Assembly: GCF_030272615.1 (NCBI RefSeq) | Contig: NC_081415.1 | Span: forward strand, 628,909,240 to 628,969,239 | Direction of reading: 5' to 3' | DNA: 60,000 bases | From: Cryptomeria japonica | Lineage: Eukaryota; Streptophyta; Pinopsida; Cupressales; Cupressaceae | In this document: positions 1 through 11,141 of the stretch, piece after piece | Layout of the letters: each line of letters opens with the position of its first letter | How positions within the stretch are numbered: position 1 is the stretch's first letter | The notes under the pieces: generated by a model | Database searches by the model: none | What the model saw: only the letters and a program-made list of their open reading frames with translations | Told to the model about the DNA's origin: nothing | Program-made: the position numbers and the translations under genes

Positions 1-8
1 CATATAAC

Positions 9-1772
9 TTGTTATTAGGGAGGCCTTGGATTCACAGCATGCAAGCTGTCCCCTCTACATTGCATAGACAAGTCAAATTCGTTTATAACAATAAGACATA
101 CACCTTGATGGGTGATACTAATTTTCAAGCTTGTCTACAAACATCTAATTCCAAAGGAGATTCTTCTAAGCCATCCTCGTCTAGTGATGACTCTTTAAAC
201 AAGAAACCTATCGATGAGTCTTCGCTCTCCGATGATCAAAATCCTTCGGATGAGTCTGGAACTCCTGGAGAAGATCCTTCTCGACTTGAAAATACACATG
301 AAAAGGATTTTGATCCTGAGAAGGTTCTCGCAGAAGATGATTGGGGATCTCTTGATTTTAACCCTACCTTTGTAGGTGAATATAAGGTTCCTTCTAGAGA
401 AATTAAAGTTGGAAAGAAGGAAGAAGCTGAAAATCATAAAGTTGAAAAGAAAGAAGAAGCTAAAAATCAATCAACCTTACCTGAATCTATGAGTAATAAT
501 TTTGTGGCCGCTTCTCAAACTTCTTCTCCTCACATCTATAATTATGAAGAGTTTGATTCTTTGTCTTATGAAAAACCACCTTCTCTTCCTGAAATGGCTG
601 ATCGTTATGGTCGTGGTTTTCGCATTTTCGCTAAGCGTGGGTATCATGGAAAAGGTTGTGGTGCCAATGAACAAGGGATAAGAGTTCCTCTAGAGACTAA
701 TTTTCATAATTATGCCTTTGGACTTGGCTATAATCCCTGTAGACGTACTAAAGCTTCTAAAAGACCATGCATTAGTGTTAATGCTATTTCTACATCTCTA
801 TCAATACAACACCCTGAGTATATTGACAAGGATTCTTTGGGTGATTGTGCTTTGGATATCTTCCCTACCGACGATGCTTTAGCTGAGTTCTTGGGAGCCT
901 ATGACACTCTTCCTCATTATCATCACAATAGGGGACTCCCTTATTGTTTGAACACCAAAGCCTATTTTGGAAAAGAGTTTGATAACGATAAGATTGTGAA
1001 AGAATTCCCTCAGTTAAAGGATACCCCTCAACAAAGTAATCTTCTCATAAGTGACACCACTGATGTTAAGATGGATCCTTGCAATAAAGAGAAAGTCATT
1101 AAAATTGGGAAATGTTTGGATGAAGAAGAACAAAAACAATATGAAGAACTATTGCATGAATTCCCTGAGATCTTTGCTTGGGCATATTCTGACATGCCTG
1201 GTATAGATCCTAAGATCGTTACTCATAATATTGTCTTAGTTCCTGATGCTAAGCCCGTGAAACAAAAGATTCAAAAAATGAATCCTAAGGTGGCTCTGCT
1301 TGTTAAGGCTGAGATTGAAAAATTATTGGAGGCTGGATTTATCCGCCCTATTGACTATTCCCCATGGATTTCAAATATTGTCGTTGTGGCTAAACCAGAC
1401 AACAAAATAAGAATGTGTACTGACTTTCGAGATTTGAATAAAGCTTCCTTGAAAGATGATTTCCCTCTTCCAAACATTGACATGATAGTTGATTCTACGG
1501 CAGGACATGCCTTGTTATCCTTCATGGATGGTTTTTCAGGTTACAATCAAATTTTTATTAACCCTCAAGATCAATTCAAAACTACTTTCACCACTCCTTG
1601 GGGTACGTTTTGTTGGATAATGATGCCTTTTGGACTTAAAAACGCCGATGCAACTTATCAACGAGCGATGACCCTTATCTTTCATGATTATATGCATAAG
1701 ATTTTAGAGGATTATGTTGATGATATTTTGGCCAAATCTTTTCTTCGCATGGATCATGTTAAAATCCTCTGA
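9..1772 (+). pseudogene. pol: G1 pol, first part: protease tail, G-patch, reverse transcriptase
   Basis: The frame is open from the window edge. It starts with the end of a retropepsin domain (motif LLGRPWIH, as in the protease of E2), then a charged linker rich in S, D, E and K (residues about 46-190), then a G-patch-like segment (about residues 196-232, GYHGKGCGANEQGI). The RT domain begins near residue 400 and contains the fingers motif FIRPIDYSPW, the template motif CTDFRDLN and the catalytic YVDD near residue 569 (nt 1713-1724). It copies the element RNA into DNA inside the virus-like particle. The first M shown is internal, because the true start lies left of the window. A TGA at 1770-1772 stops the frame in the RT thumb; the same frame resumes directly after it, so this is a nonsense mutation and not the natural end. 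Confidence 0.88.
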
Positions 1773-3386
1773 CAAATTTTTGAAAGAATTCGTAAATATC
1801 ACATGCGCTTGAATCCCTGAAAATGTGTTTTTGGTGTGGATAGTGGAAAACTATTAGGATTCATAGTTTCGCATCGTGGGATTGAGGTGGACACTAAGAA
1901 AATAGATGCTATTGTCAACATGCCACCTCCTAGAAATGTGTCTCAACTTAAAAGCTTACAAGGAAAGATTCAAGCTATTCGTAGGTTCGTGTCTCAGCTT
2001 GTGGATCGTACCTTTCCTTTTACTCAACTTCTTAAAAAGGATATCACTTTTCAATGGAATGAGGATTGTCAGCAAGCATTTGAAGATTTAAAAATGTATT
2101 TGGCTAGTCCTCCTATTCTTCAACCTGCTGAACCTTCTAAACCCTTCCTTCTATATACAGGTGCTTCCTCTCATGCTCTCGCAGCATTGTTGGCACAACA
2201 TGATAAAGATGGTAAGGAATGTCCAGTTTATTACATAATTCATACCTTACTCGATTATGAGACCCGATATTCTGCGATAGAAAGACAATGCTTGGCCTTG
2301 GTATTTGCGACTCAAAAATTGAGACATTATCTTTTAAATTCAGAAGTCCATGTTGTGGTTAAGTTTGATCCTTTGAAGCATCTTTTCTCTAAAACTGATT
2401 TATCAGGACGTCTAGCTAAGTGGGTTATGATGTTAACTGAATTTGACCTTAAATTTGTTTCACAAAGAGCAATTAAAGGACAAGCGTTGACCGATCACTT
2501 AGTTGAGGCCCCTTCACCTTTCTCCTTCCCTAACCCTGAATCCTTTCCTGACGACTTCATTCTTTCTATAGAGAAAGATGAAACTTGGGAGTTGTACTTT
2601 GATGGCTCTAAGTGTCGTACGGGATCAGGGGCAGGGGTTGTTCTGATTTCTCCTACAAAGAAACCTATTCCTTTATCATATCGTCTAAATTTTCTGTGTA
2701 CCCATAACATTGCTGAGTATGAGGCTCTTATAGCAGGAATAAAAGCAGCCTTGGCTCTGAATATAAAACACATACATATCTATGGAGATTCACAATTAAT
2801 TATAAGACAAGTAGCAGGAATATATCAAACAAGACAAGACAAACTATCACAATATAAAGATCTTGTTATCTCTTTATTACAAAATTTTGATTCTTATACC
2901 ATGGAACTCGTTCCTCGAAAAGATAATCGACATGCGGATGCAATGGCATGTGTGGCTTCTCTAGTATCTTTAGAGGACCCTATGGTCGATCTTAATTTCA
3001 TTATTCACAACCTTATTTCTCTGGCTATTGAGGATGATTCTAGCTTGATAACATGTTGTGACTTTGTAGACTCAGATGAATGGTTCTCGCATATCATAAG
3101 GTATTTGACCGATGGTACCTTTCCTAATTTTGCTAATAGGAACACTAGGGCTAGAATCCGCAAGCTGTCTGCTAGATATATCATCCTTTCTAATGTCCTT
3201 TATCGAAGGGGTTATGATGGTCTTCTCCTCCGTTGTCTTAACAAGTCAGAAATCCCTGTTGCTCTTGAAGAGGCACATTCAGGTGCCTGTGGGGGGCATT
3301 TTGGGGGCAAATCCCTGGTTCATAGGTTGCTTCGTATGGGATACTATTGGCAAACCTATGCAGAAGGATTCCTTTTCATTTGTTAA
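1773..3386 (+). pseudogene. pol: G1 pol, second part: RT end, tether-like RNase H, second RNase H
   Basis: This is the same frame as the preceding RT part and has a second TGA at 1818-1820. The RT connection region (KLLGFIVSHRGIEVD) is followed by the usual gypsy RNase H (about 2130-2400). There the expected catalytic aspartate of the first motif is glycine (LLYTGAS), so this domain is probably only structural. A second RNase H of the archaeal-like type follows (about 2587-2985) with all four acidic positions visible: YFDGS, NIAEYEA, GDSQL and NRHADA. A degenerate first domain plus a complete second one is known for the Tat lineage. The frame ends falsely at 3386, because one extra base (t3357 by my reading) shifts it just before the integrase zinc finger. 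Confidence 0.87.
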
Positions 3387-4341
3387 AAAATGTCATCAAT
3401 GTCAACAACACAATAATCTGATTCATGCTCCTGCCCAAGAACTTCGTTCTCAAGTAGCTTCTTGGCCTTTCTCCGCATGGGGTTTGGATCTTATTGGAAA
3501 AATTTCTCCTCCTTCATCTCAAGGACACACCTTCATTATAACTGCAATAGATTACTTTACGAAGTGGGTAGAAGCTATTCCTCTTCGCTCTACTATTGCT
3601 GAAGTGATTTGTCAATTTCTTCTAGAAAACATCATTTCTCGATTTGGGATACCTTCCACTATTATCTCAGATAATGGGACATCGTTTAAAAACAAGGATG
3701 TGAAGAAATTCCTCGAGAAGTATCATATCAAACATCAATTTTCTACACCATATTATCCTCAATCAAATGGCCAAGCCGAATCATCCAATAAGATAATTGA
3801 ACAAATTCTTCGTAAAACCGTGAATAAGCATGGTAAGGATTGGAGTAACCAGCTGATCTATGCTCTTTGGGCCTACCGAACGAGTGTACGAATTGCTACA
3901 AGAACTACTCCTTATAATCTTGTTTATGGTGCTGATGCTATTATGCCCTTAGAGTTAGAAATTCCATCACTTAGGGTTTCTCTCAAAGGTATAGTAGATG
4001 ATGATTCTTATAGGGAACAACGACTTCAACAACTTGAGATGCTTGACGAACAGCGCATAAACGCTCTTGAGCATATTCAAGCGTATCACAAAACTCTACA
4101 ACGAAGCTATAATGACAAGGTTATTCAATGTTCCTTCTCAGTAGGTGACTTAGTCCTTTATGAGAATCAGTGCAATGTGAATGCCTTACCTGCAGAAAAG
4201 GGAAAATTTAGTCCTAATTGGCTTGGACCATATATTGTTATTGAGGATTATGGATCAGGTGCTTACAAAATAGCAGATGTAGACGGTACACCTCTTAAAG
4301 AACCTCTTAATGCTATGCACTTGCGTAGATATTATGTTTAA
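3358..4341 (+). pseudogene. pol: G1 pol, third part: integrase
   Basis: The integrase continues one frame over from the preceding part. The zinc-binding H...H half lies just upstream (3270-3330) and the CHQC half at about 3391-3402. The catalytic core has its three acids: D in GLDLIG (3487-3489), D in ISDNGTS (3670-3672) and E in GQAESSN (3778-3780). The C-terminal part carries the GKFSPNWLGPY block and ends with MHLRRYYV just before TAA. Integrase inserts the cDNA into the host chromosome. Apart from the single-base frameshift this domain looks undamaged, so G1 is probably the youngest or best preserved gypsy copy here. Confidence 0.9.
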
Positions 4342-4940
4342 TTCTTCATTTTTCATCTATCTTCTTTTTCAATTCTTCAACATTGGATAATATGTTAGTA
4401 TTTCTTAATTAAAGCAAAATAGAATTAAATGTTATGTTAATCTATATTGCTTCATTCCTGACAAGCATGTCTTCTTACTTTATAGTTTGTCTTGAATTCA
4501 TTTATGTAAATTGTAAAAGATTTACATTTTTCATTATGCTAGCATATTATACAATGTCTTTATGTGTTAAGTAGAATCGTATCATGTTGTGTTTAAGTTC
4601 AAAATTAAATCACATTAGTTATATGATTCTTAGACTTAATGCATATTTCTTCCTTATCATCAATGTCGTACTTGATTAAATATTTTAATTAAGTCACACA
4701 TGTATCAATTTAATCATGGAGCATTGAGAAATCAATCATATGGAAATTAAATTCTGAACATACATGTACATTTACCAAATGTATTAGATTTAATCAAAAC
4801 AAAATATACATTGTTTTAGGCATTAAAGATAACACATTTGAGACAAAAGAGAAGCATGTATATATACATATATATGTGTGAATCGTATACAAACATAGGT
4901 CACTGTATATCCAAAATGTGACCTCTCCTACATCATACAA
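4342..4940. other. AT-rich spacer between G1 integrase and antisense PMD gene
   Basis: I see no coding frame here. It forms the 3' flank of both the sense pol gene and the antisense PMD gene, so polyadenylation signals for the latter would lie here on the minus strand. A short TATATA-rich stretch lies near 4860-4875. Confidence 0.6.
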
Positions 4941-5141
4941 TCATCTCCTATCCCTAGGGCTAGTGGCTGGAGAGTGTCGACTGGATGCTCCCTCTTGATC
5001 TGGCTGTGGAGGTGGACCCATGGGTGTGTAGCGCGATACAGATCGTGAGTGACTCCGAGAGGAACTCCTACGATCCCTATCCATAAGGATCACACGATAG
5101 GTGGTAGCCTCAGTCTGGGCCGCTACTAGATCTCGTCGCAC

Positions 5142-5262
5142 CTGCTGGAGGTCCTCTGATAGGACTCTCTCTCTCTGCCGTGCCTGCTGGAGGTCCTCTG
5201 ATAGGACTCTCTCTCTCTGCCGCGCCTGCTGGAGGTCCTCTGATAGGACTCTCTCTCTCTCC
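5142..5262 (-). repeat. Three tandem 42-bp coding repeats in PMD exon 3
   Basis: Units begin at 5142, 5184 and 5226, each CTGCTGGAGGTCCTCTGATA plus a CT-rich stretch. On the minus strand they encode the 14-residue unit RERVLSEDLQQARQ, which looks helical and coiled-coil-like. The exact 42-bp period keeps the reading frame. Confidence 0.9.
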
Positions 5263-7206
5263 CTCCATATATCTACCTGTACTCGGAATGGGAAAAACAA
5301 ATCCTCATGCTGACCCACGTTCCCCTGAGGCCTATAGGCAATCTGTGAGGAACTGGGGATCTGTGCTATCATGGAAATGTCTGTCATTGCCTGCTAAATC
5401 AAGGAACGCCATTCCTGCACATTAGCTGTGGCAGTAGAACAGATTTTTGTTAGTACCATTCTTTATCATCAAAATATTAATCAATCAATATAAACCTACT
5501 ATACCTGGATCTCCCTCGCGCCAGTAGGGATCATGATATGGTAGTATCTATGATTGAGAACTGCTAGGCTCCCCTCGCTCATATACTCTATCCACGATGG
5601 GTGTAGGCTGGACGGTACTAGTGACAGGTCTCCGTATCGCCTCTTGTTCCCCCTGTTGGAGAATAGGGGGTGGATCCAGAGCTATGGTATCGTCTCCTGA
5701 ATGGTGGGGAGCTGCATCCAACTCCTCCTCATCATCTCTATCCTCCTCCTTGTCCTCCTCCTCATCATCATCATCCTCATCCTCATCCACATCATCACCT
5801 GCATCCTCCTCATCCTCCTCTCTATCTGCATCCTCATCCTCCTCCTCCTCGTCATTGGGCTGATCGCCTGTAGGTGGATCAGGATCTTCCGCCTCCTCAT
5901 GATCCTCTCCCTCCTCTGGCTCCTCTGACCTAGATCCCTCATCCTCATCTCGGTCTCCATGTCTCCATGGGCCTGGATAGCTTGTCGGATGATCTGGTGG
6001 AAAGATAGGACCTGGATATGATCTCATGAACCATGAAACATATCTACGCTGTGCTCCAGGCTCTGTAGAATAGTCAGTGACTACATCCTGATCAGATCCC
6101 TCTAAATCTGTCATCTCAATATCATCTACCATCGGTCTCGCTACTACTCCAGGTCTGGGAAGGACCCATGAGTGTCGAGTATAGATGGGCACATCGGCTG
6201 GAACACACTGCTCTAGTCCGAACTGCCTCCGTACTCGGTCAAAGTAGAAAGGGACTATGATGTGTGCATATCGTCCTCGCAGTAGGCGGTTCCTCTGTAG
6301 ACATGCTAACTGTCTCTCCATACCATCCCATCTATGCATCAGTAGGTAAGGTCTCCACACTATCACCTCGGCTGTCAGTCTATCAACAATCACTCTCCAA
6401 TACAACAAATCACCAAATCTCCACTCTCTGGTAAGTGGATAAGCGAACACCCTAGGTCGCTCACTCACTGTACTCAGTGGAAAGCCGACGGGCCTGGTGC
6501 ATGTGAAGTGCTCTAAAATCCACACCTGTAGAAGTGTGCATGTCATCAAACTACAACCCTGTCCAAATACATACTCCCCAAGGTCATGATAGAGATGCGC
6601 AAGCATACTCCGACCCCAAGCATACACTCTCCTGTGTCTCTCCATCGCTCTGATACACCATGTGAGGCCCCCATGCATATGTGTCCCTCGTCCATTAGGG
6701 CAGACGACTAGTGCTATGATGGCTATCATAAGGCGTCTCAGAAGTGGTACCTCCCCTGTAGGATGTAAGAGCCAGCTGACCATGATGCGACCTCTCATCT
6801 CGCTCGGCATGACTCTCCCTATGCAATACACCTGCTCTCTCTGATGATCCTCCGATGACCGATCGGTCGCGTATGTAACTGTTGCTCCTCTGACTGGAAG
6901 GTGAAAGGTGCATGTGTCAGGATCCCATCACTCCATCAAGGCCATCAGAATCGCAGGATGAAATCGAATGGCCAGCATCAAAATCACGTACCACAATCCT
7001 ACAATCGATAGTGTGTCTCTCTCTAACTGAGTCAGCCGTGGAATCTGATCTCGCAAAGTGCGAAGAATATGTCCCGCTGTGTGCTCTCTCATGTACGGGA
7101 GACCCTGCAACACGAAAACATGACGATAATCAGTACTCGATCATCAAAATCACAAATGCAAACCGTTGCACATCGTATGCTAGCCCCGGAACCTCTCGCT
7201 AGGCCC

Positions 7207-7325
7207 TGATTGGGGACCATGGTGCCCTGTCAGGGACCATGGCACCCTGCAGGGACCATGGCGCCCTGGGGGGACCAGGGCACCCCTCAGGGACCATGGC
7301 GCCCTGGGTGGGCCCCGGTCAGCCT
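7207..7325. repeat. GC-rich tandem repeats inside PMD intron 1
   Basis: About five units of roughly 20 bp share the core GGGACCATGGCGCCCTG with small changes. The core is nearly self-complementary (GGACC...GGTCC arms around GGCGCC). The block lies wholly inside intron 1 of the antisense PMD gene. Related cores recur in the G1 3' LTR near 8430-8460 and 9195-9295. Confidence 0.85.
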
Positions 7326-7559
7326 TCGAGGCCCGCATACGATCACGAAAAAGTCAAACATGCAAAAAATCAAAAGTCAAACGTTCAGTCAACTCACCTC
7401 GTCCAGTAGCTCGTCGTCGATCACGGCCTGGCGCAGGATCTCGATCCTCGTGGGACACTCCGGTCATCGTGAAGGCATGGTGATGGCTAGGTGGGCTCCG
7501 CTACACTGAATAGTATCCTGAAATTGACAAAGTGATGAATACAAGTGTCACTTTCGAGG

Positions 7560-7566
7560 TATATAC
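7560..7566 (-). promoter_or_regulatory. Candidate TATA box for the antisense PMD gene
   Basis: On the minus strand the stretch reads GAGTATATACC and lies about 85 nt upstream of the ATG at 7478. Spacing and sequence suit a plant core promoter, which would give the captured gene its own start. No transcript evidence is available. Confidence 0.4.
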
Positions 7567-8050
7567 TCTCGTTTGCTTGTTCTTACTTTTTGAAACCCTA
7601 ATTTTTCCTCTATCATTCATCTTTTCATAACTTGAGTTTGGGAGATGCGATTTTTGAGCCGTTTGTTGCGTTGGAATCATACTTTCCTTCCCCTACTCTC
7701 GGGATGTTCCAAAAAGTGCTCTGATGAAGCCTATTTAGTGAACACCCCTCATCAATACTCTCTTACACAATTTGTCACAAGTAAACATGCTACCCTGTTT
7801 CACCTCCCTAATAAGCAAGTCGAAACAGGGGGGGGCATATAGCTACTCACAGATTTCATTACTTTCCATAGTAAGCATTAGGTGATTTTGTGATCTAACG
7901 TTTGTTTTGTAGGGTGCGGTTCCTAACTGTGTACTGCAGATACCGCTGGGGGCTTCGTTCGACAACTTATGGATATATCCTTTTTTCAAATGATGTTTAC
8001 TTTTCTGTACTTTAGCTTGCATATGCACGTAGTACTCATATGACCGCTAA
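7567..8050. other. Upstream region of antisense gene, 3' untranslated region of G1
   Basis: I find no supported coding frame. This stretch would hold upstream promoter elements for the antisense gene and the last internal part of G1 before the polypurine tract. A G-run (7828-7834) is the only low-complexity feature noticed. Confidence 0.5.
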
Positions 8051-8063
8051 AGTGGGGGCAAAA
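8051..8063 (+). promoter_or_regulatory. Polypurine tract of G1
   Basis: AGTGGGGGCAAAA lies immediately before the TGTAG that opens the 3' LTR. This is the expected place and composition for the primer of plus-strand DNA synthesis. Confidence 0.8.
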
Positions 8064-9720
8064 TGTAGCGTCGTAAATTGTACGCACTCGCTAAGGTGGT
8101 ACAATTTCACACCTAGTTTAGCACCCGCCTTAGTGCATTTTACATTCTGCATTGCATTTCTCCTTAAGCACTTAATTAATCAAATTAATTAGGTCTAAGG
8201 TTCCTATTTCATCATTCTCTACATCATAAAGTTGGGCCCTTTCACTAAAGCGCACCCTTCGCATTTTATTCCTCTAATACATCACTTAATCAAAAACCCT
8301 AATTAAGTCCTATTCTGAACTTGGGGGCTTGGTTTTGGGGTCAAAACATCTCGAAATCACCTGTAACTTCGGGATTCTCTCTAAAATCATCATATCCGAG
8401 GGCCCTGAAAATTTGGTGAAAAGTTGCCGGGACCGTGGCGCCCGGTGCACATGGTCCCGGACATTTTTCCCAAAATTTTAGGAGCGCGATCCAATCATAA
8501 AATAAAGCTTAACCCCAAGAAATTGGCGGGATATTCAATCTCTAGGTCGGCCAAAATACGAATTTACGACCTAGGGTTTCATACATAAGAGCTCTCTTTC
8601 TTCATTTGGAAGGATCGGATTTTTGTTTCCAGGAACTTCATATGCAGTGAAAGAGAAGATCTTTGAGGACTTCAACAACATTCAACATCATTCTATCAAG
8701 CATCTATCAAATTCATTCATCCACTTAGGGCTTGGAAGACATTGAAGAACAATAGGAGATTACCGACTAAAGATTGGCTTGTACTCCTCCCTTGAGGGTT
8801 GGGTATGATCTCGTGTTGTTTTCATGTCTTTGCATAAGCTTTGGTACATCATTTATTCATGCTTTAGATCACATTGCATCTTGATTTAGAGCATTTACAT
8901 TATCATTTACAAGCAATTAGGGTTTACTTTCTAGGTTGCTCTAGTTTGCTTTCTTGCATTTTGGACCTTGCACACACACTAGGTCTGCACACACAATACA
9001 TTTTACAAAACAACTTGGCTATTCGTGGAGGTGGAAATCACCGAAGTGGGGGTTTGACTAAGGAAAAACCCTATATAGCCGCCCCTCCCCCTTTTCAGAT
9101 ATTATTGCAGGTTTCGAGATCCGAACGACGCCGCGGGATACAGATCCGGAGAGAGAAAGTTGGGACAGCACTCTGTGTGAAATTGCAGAGCAGAAGACCG
9201 GGACAGGGGCACTGGGCGCCCTGGTCCTGCCAGGACAGGGGCGCTGGGTGCCCTGGTCCCTGGGACAGAGGCGCTGGGTGCCCTGGTCCTCCGGACAGAC
9301 AGTTTACAGACAGTTTCCAGACAGTGTTTCAGAGTGCAGAACAGTGGTTTCCGGTGCAGTTTTCAGGACAGTGGCGCCCGCGCCCCCGTCCCGAACGTTT
9401 TCAGTCCGATTTTGACTCCGGGTACATATCTGCATTCTTATTTCATCCTTGTACTTATAGCTGTTCATTGTTTAATCTCAATTCTGCAATCTTGTTATTA
9501 GTTCATACTTGCATTTTGAGATTAGGGTTTGAACTTGCATTACTTGATCTTACAATTTCAACAAGGGAATAGAAATCCTAATAGATATCCCGTGGCTCTC
9601 TCTTTCACAAAAAGAAGTAGCCAATTGTGCGATATCTCTAGGCTCTTTCGTATTCCATAATGTGTGTCAAAAGGTAGGATTAGGGCATGATTAACCTAGT
9701 CTCGCTTTTTCCCCTACACA
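8064..9720 (+). repeat. 3' LTR of G1
   Basis: It begins TGTAGCGTCGTAAATTG after the polypurine tract and ends with CCCCTACACA at 9718-9720 (the exact CA is ambiguous by 2 bp). The length is about 1.65 kb. The U3 part is AT-rich, and the middle holds GC-rich GGACAGGGGC repeats (9195-9295). The end was placed where sequence recognisable as copia LTR begins. The partner LTR is outside the window, so the boundaries rest on motif and context only. Confidence 0.75.
9195..9295. repeat. GC-rich repeats in G1 LTR
   Basis: Three units of about 36 bp share GGGACAGGGGCGCTGGGTGC and then CCTGGTCC. They are related in core to the repeats in the PMD intron of the same element. Confidence 0.75.
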
Positions 9721-10252
9721 ACAATATTACAAAACCATGGGCTAAAACCACCTAATAGAGTAGAGTCGACCTTATCTCCCTTCTTGATTCTCTATGACAT
9801 GTTAAAAAACACATCAACATGTGTCCCCTCCTTTTATAACCCATTTATGTCTACAATACATTTTATATTTCCTATTTCAGCAGTGCAAACTTCTGAAGGC
9901 CATAACTTGAGAACAATGTGTCCTATTTAAGAACTGTTTGAAGCATCAGAAAGCTTGTGAAGTTCTCTATTTCCTCATAAACATATATGCCATTTATTCA
10001 CACTTTTAAAGGATTTTTAAGGCCTCTAAAGTCCTCAAAATTAAATTTAAACCTTTCGTTTCACCCCTCCAAAATGGAAACTTTAATATCTTCAAAAGTA
10101 GTTGTGATCTTTGGACATAACTTTACTAGAATGCTTATCTAGCCAACCAAAAGCTTCGGGGAGAATTTCACACCATTTTATTCTCAAACAAAAACTTACT
10201 ATGAATAGTAACCTCATGTAAATGCAAGGTTGAGACACCATTTTTCTCAACA
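9721..10252 (-). repeat. Partial 3' LTR of C1
   Basis: On the minus strand it starts TGTTGAG at 10252, right after the polypurine tract, and runs about 530 bp until the edge of the G1 LTR. A TTATAAAAGG TATA box lies near 9832-9841, so the piece holds U3 and perhaps the start of R. The remainder of the LTR should lie left of G1. Confidence 0.75.
9832..9841 (-). promoter_or_regulatory. TATA box in C1 LTR
   Basis: The minus strand reads TTATAAAAGG about 410 bp into the LTR, a normal place for the retrotransposon promoter. Confidence 0.55.
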
Positions 10253-10267
10253 TTCTCCCTCTTCTCA
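10253..10267 (-). promoter_or_regulatory. Polypurine tract of C1
   Basis: The minus strand reads GAGAAGAGGGAGAA directly before TGTTGAG. It lies about 40 nt after the pol stop, the usual copia arrangement. Confidence 0.7.
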
Positions 10268-10306
10268 AACACCTTGCAAGAGAAAAGGAAGTACCAACAC
10301 AATAAA

Positions 10307-11141
10307 TTAATTGTTGGGGGCTATGATCAGGCCTATAGAATCTGAACACCAATTGAACTTATCTGTGCTCACAACCCTAGTTAAAGCGTGTACAAAATTC
10401 ATCAAAGTTTATACCTTAACCAGCTTCACCCTACCATCTTCGACCATATCTCTAATAAAATGATATTGAACATCAATGTATTTGGTCCAGGCATGACATG
10501 TCGGGTTCTTAGCTAGGTAGATTGCACTCTGACTTCCACAATAAATTGTTATTGCACCTTATTGTATTCCAATATCTGAACATGGTCTCTTAATCCAAAT
10601 GGATTCTTTACAAGCATGGGTATCTTCCATATACTCTTCTTCAATAGTGGACAAAGAAACCATATCCTATCACTTACTCATTCACCTAATTGCACCACCA
10701 AATAAAGTAAACACATAAGCACTGGTGAATCCTCTACTATCAATATCACCTACCGAGTCTGAATCCACATAACCATGAATATCAAGGGAATTCATGTCTC
10801 CAATCAAATTAACATGATAACACAAATAATAAATTGAGGTACCCTTCAAATATCTAAAGACTCTTTTGACTGCATCCCAATGAACTCTTCCGAGATTAGA
10901 CATATATCTGGAAATAACTCCCACTACTTGGGCAATGTTTGGTTTAGTATAAACCATAGCATACATCAAACTTCCAACTACACTCTGGTAACACTCTTCC
11001 CATGTCTTCCATCTCCCATGGGGATGTAGCACAATATGAAGCAAATAATTCCATTTCAATTGCAAAAGGAAAACATAATGGTCTACAATCCTACATGTTG
11101 AACCTCCATGAAACTGAACTCACATATTTACTTTGGCCTAG
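10307..11141 (-). pseudogene. pol: C1 pol, last part: RT end and RNase H
   Basis: The piece begins at the G2 junction with LGQSKYV, the continuation of the copia RT segment at 39455. The block SVVGSLMYAMVYTKPNIAQVVG and then the RNase H follow: GYVDSDSVGD, LSTIEEEYM, ITIYCGSQSAIYLAKNP, YIDVQYHFIRD, ending FNWCSDSIG and TAA at 10307-10309. Two catalytic positions are lost (YCGS where YCDS is expected, FVHALTR where VADALTK is expected) and several stops occur, so the domain is dead. In a live copia element it would degrade the RNA of the RNA/DNA hybrid. The first 140 bp also seem frameshifted. Confidence 0.85.

Larger units (their letters stand above)
4941..7478 (-). pseudogene. Antisense plant mobile domain (PMD) gene in G1, three exons, four stops
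   Basis: I read this as complement(join(4941..5425, 5505..7104, 7398..7478)). Exon 1 starts at the ATG at 7476-7478 and ends GAG|GTGAGT. Intron 1 (7105-7397) ends TTGCAG. Intron 2 (5426-5504, 79 nt) runs GTATAG to CCACAG. The phases agree (0 and 1), and the summed exons (2166 nt) are divisible by three, giving about 721 residues. The protein matches the plant aminotransferase-like mobile domain family: a CTFHLP motif near the N terminus, later YAWGRSMLAHLYHDL and CTLLQVWILEHF. A long D/E-rich tract (about 5670-5960) and three RERVLSEDLQQARQ repeats follow. Four in-frame stops (7464-7466, 6928-6930, 5548-5550, 5394-5396) break it, each one transition from a sense codon. PMD proteins are known from host silencing factors (MAIN/MAIL) and from plant transposons; the role inside G1 is unknown. 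Confidence 0.8.
1..9720 (+). mobile_element. G1: Ty3/gypsy (Tat-like) retrotransposon, 5' part outside window
   Basis: The order seen is protease tail, G-patch, RT, RNase H, second RNase H, integrase (9-4341), an antisense PMD gene (4941-7478), a polypurine tract (8051-8063) and a 3' LTR (8064 to about 9720). The 5' LTR, leader and gag lie left of the window. A second RNase H after RT and an extra gene between integrase and the 3' LTR are known traits of the plant Tat/Ogre lineage of Ty3/gypsy; the assignment rests on these traits. The right end abuts the truncated LTR of the copia element C1, so G1 most likely inserted into C1; the left flank needed to prove this is not visible. Confidence 0.85.

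Noticed and set aside
5597-5960. Several open frames on both strands over the acidic tract of the PMD gene
   Set aside because: They are shadows of a GAT/GAG-rich low-complexity stretch; only the minus frame continues the PMD protein.
7645-8028. Short open frames before the G1 polypurine tract
   Set aside because: No homology, no context and no partner; they look random.
8874-9572. A 232-codon plus-strand frame in the G1 LTR
   Set aside because: It crosses GC-rich repeats and shows no domain or conserved partner; likely chance, although an LTR-encoded peptide cannot be ruled out.
10092-10352. An 86-codon minus frame near the end of C1
   Set aside because: It overlaps the pol end, the polypurine tract and the LTR start in another frame, so it is not a gene.
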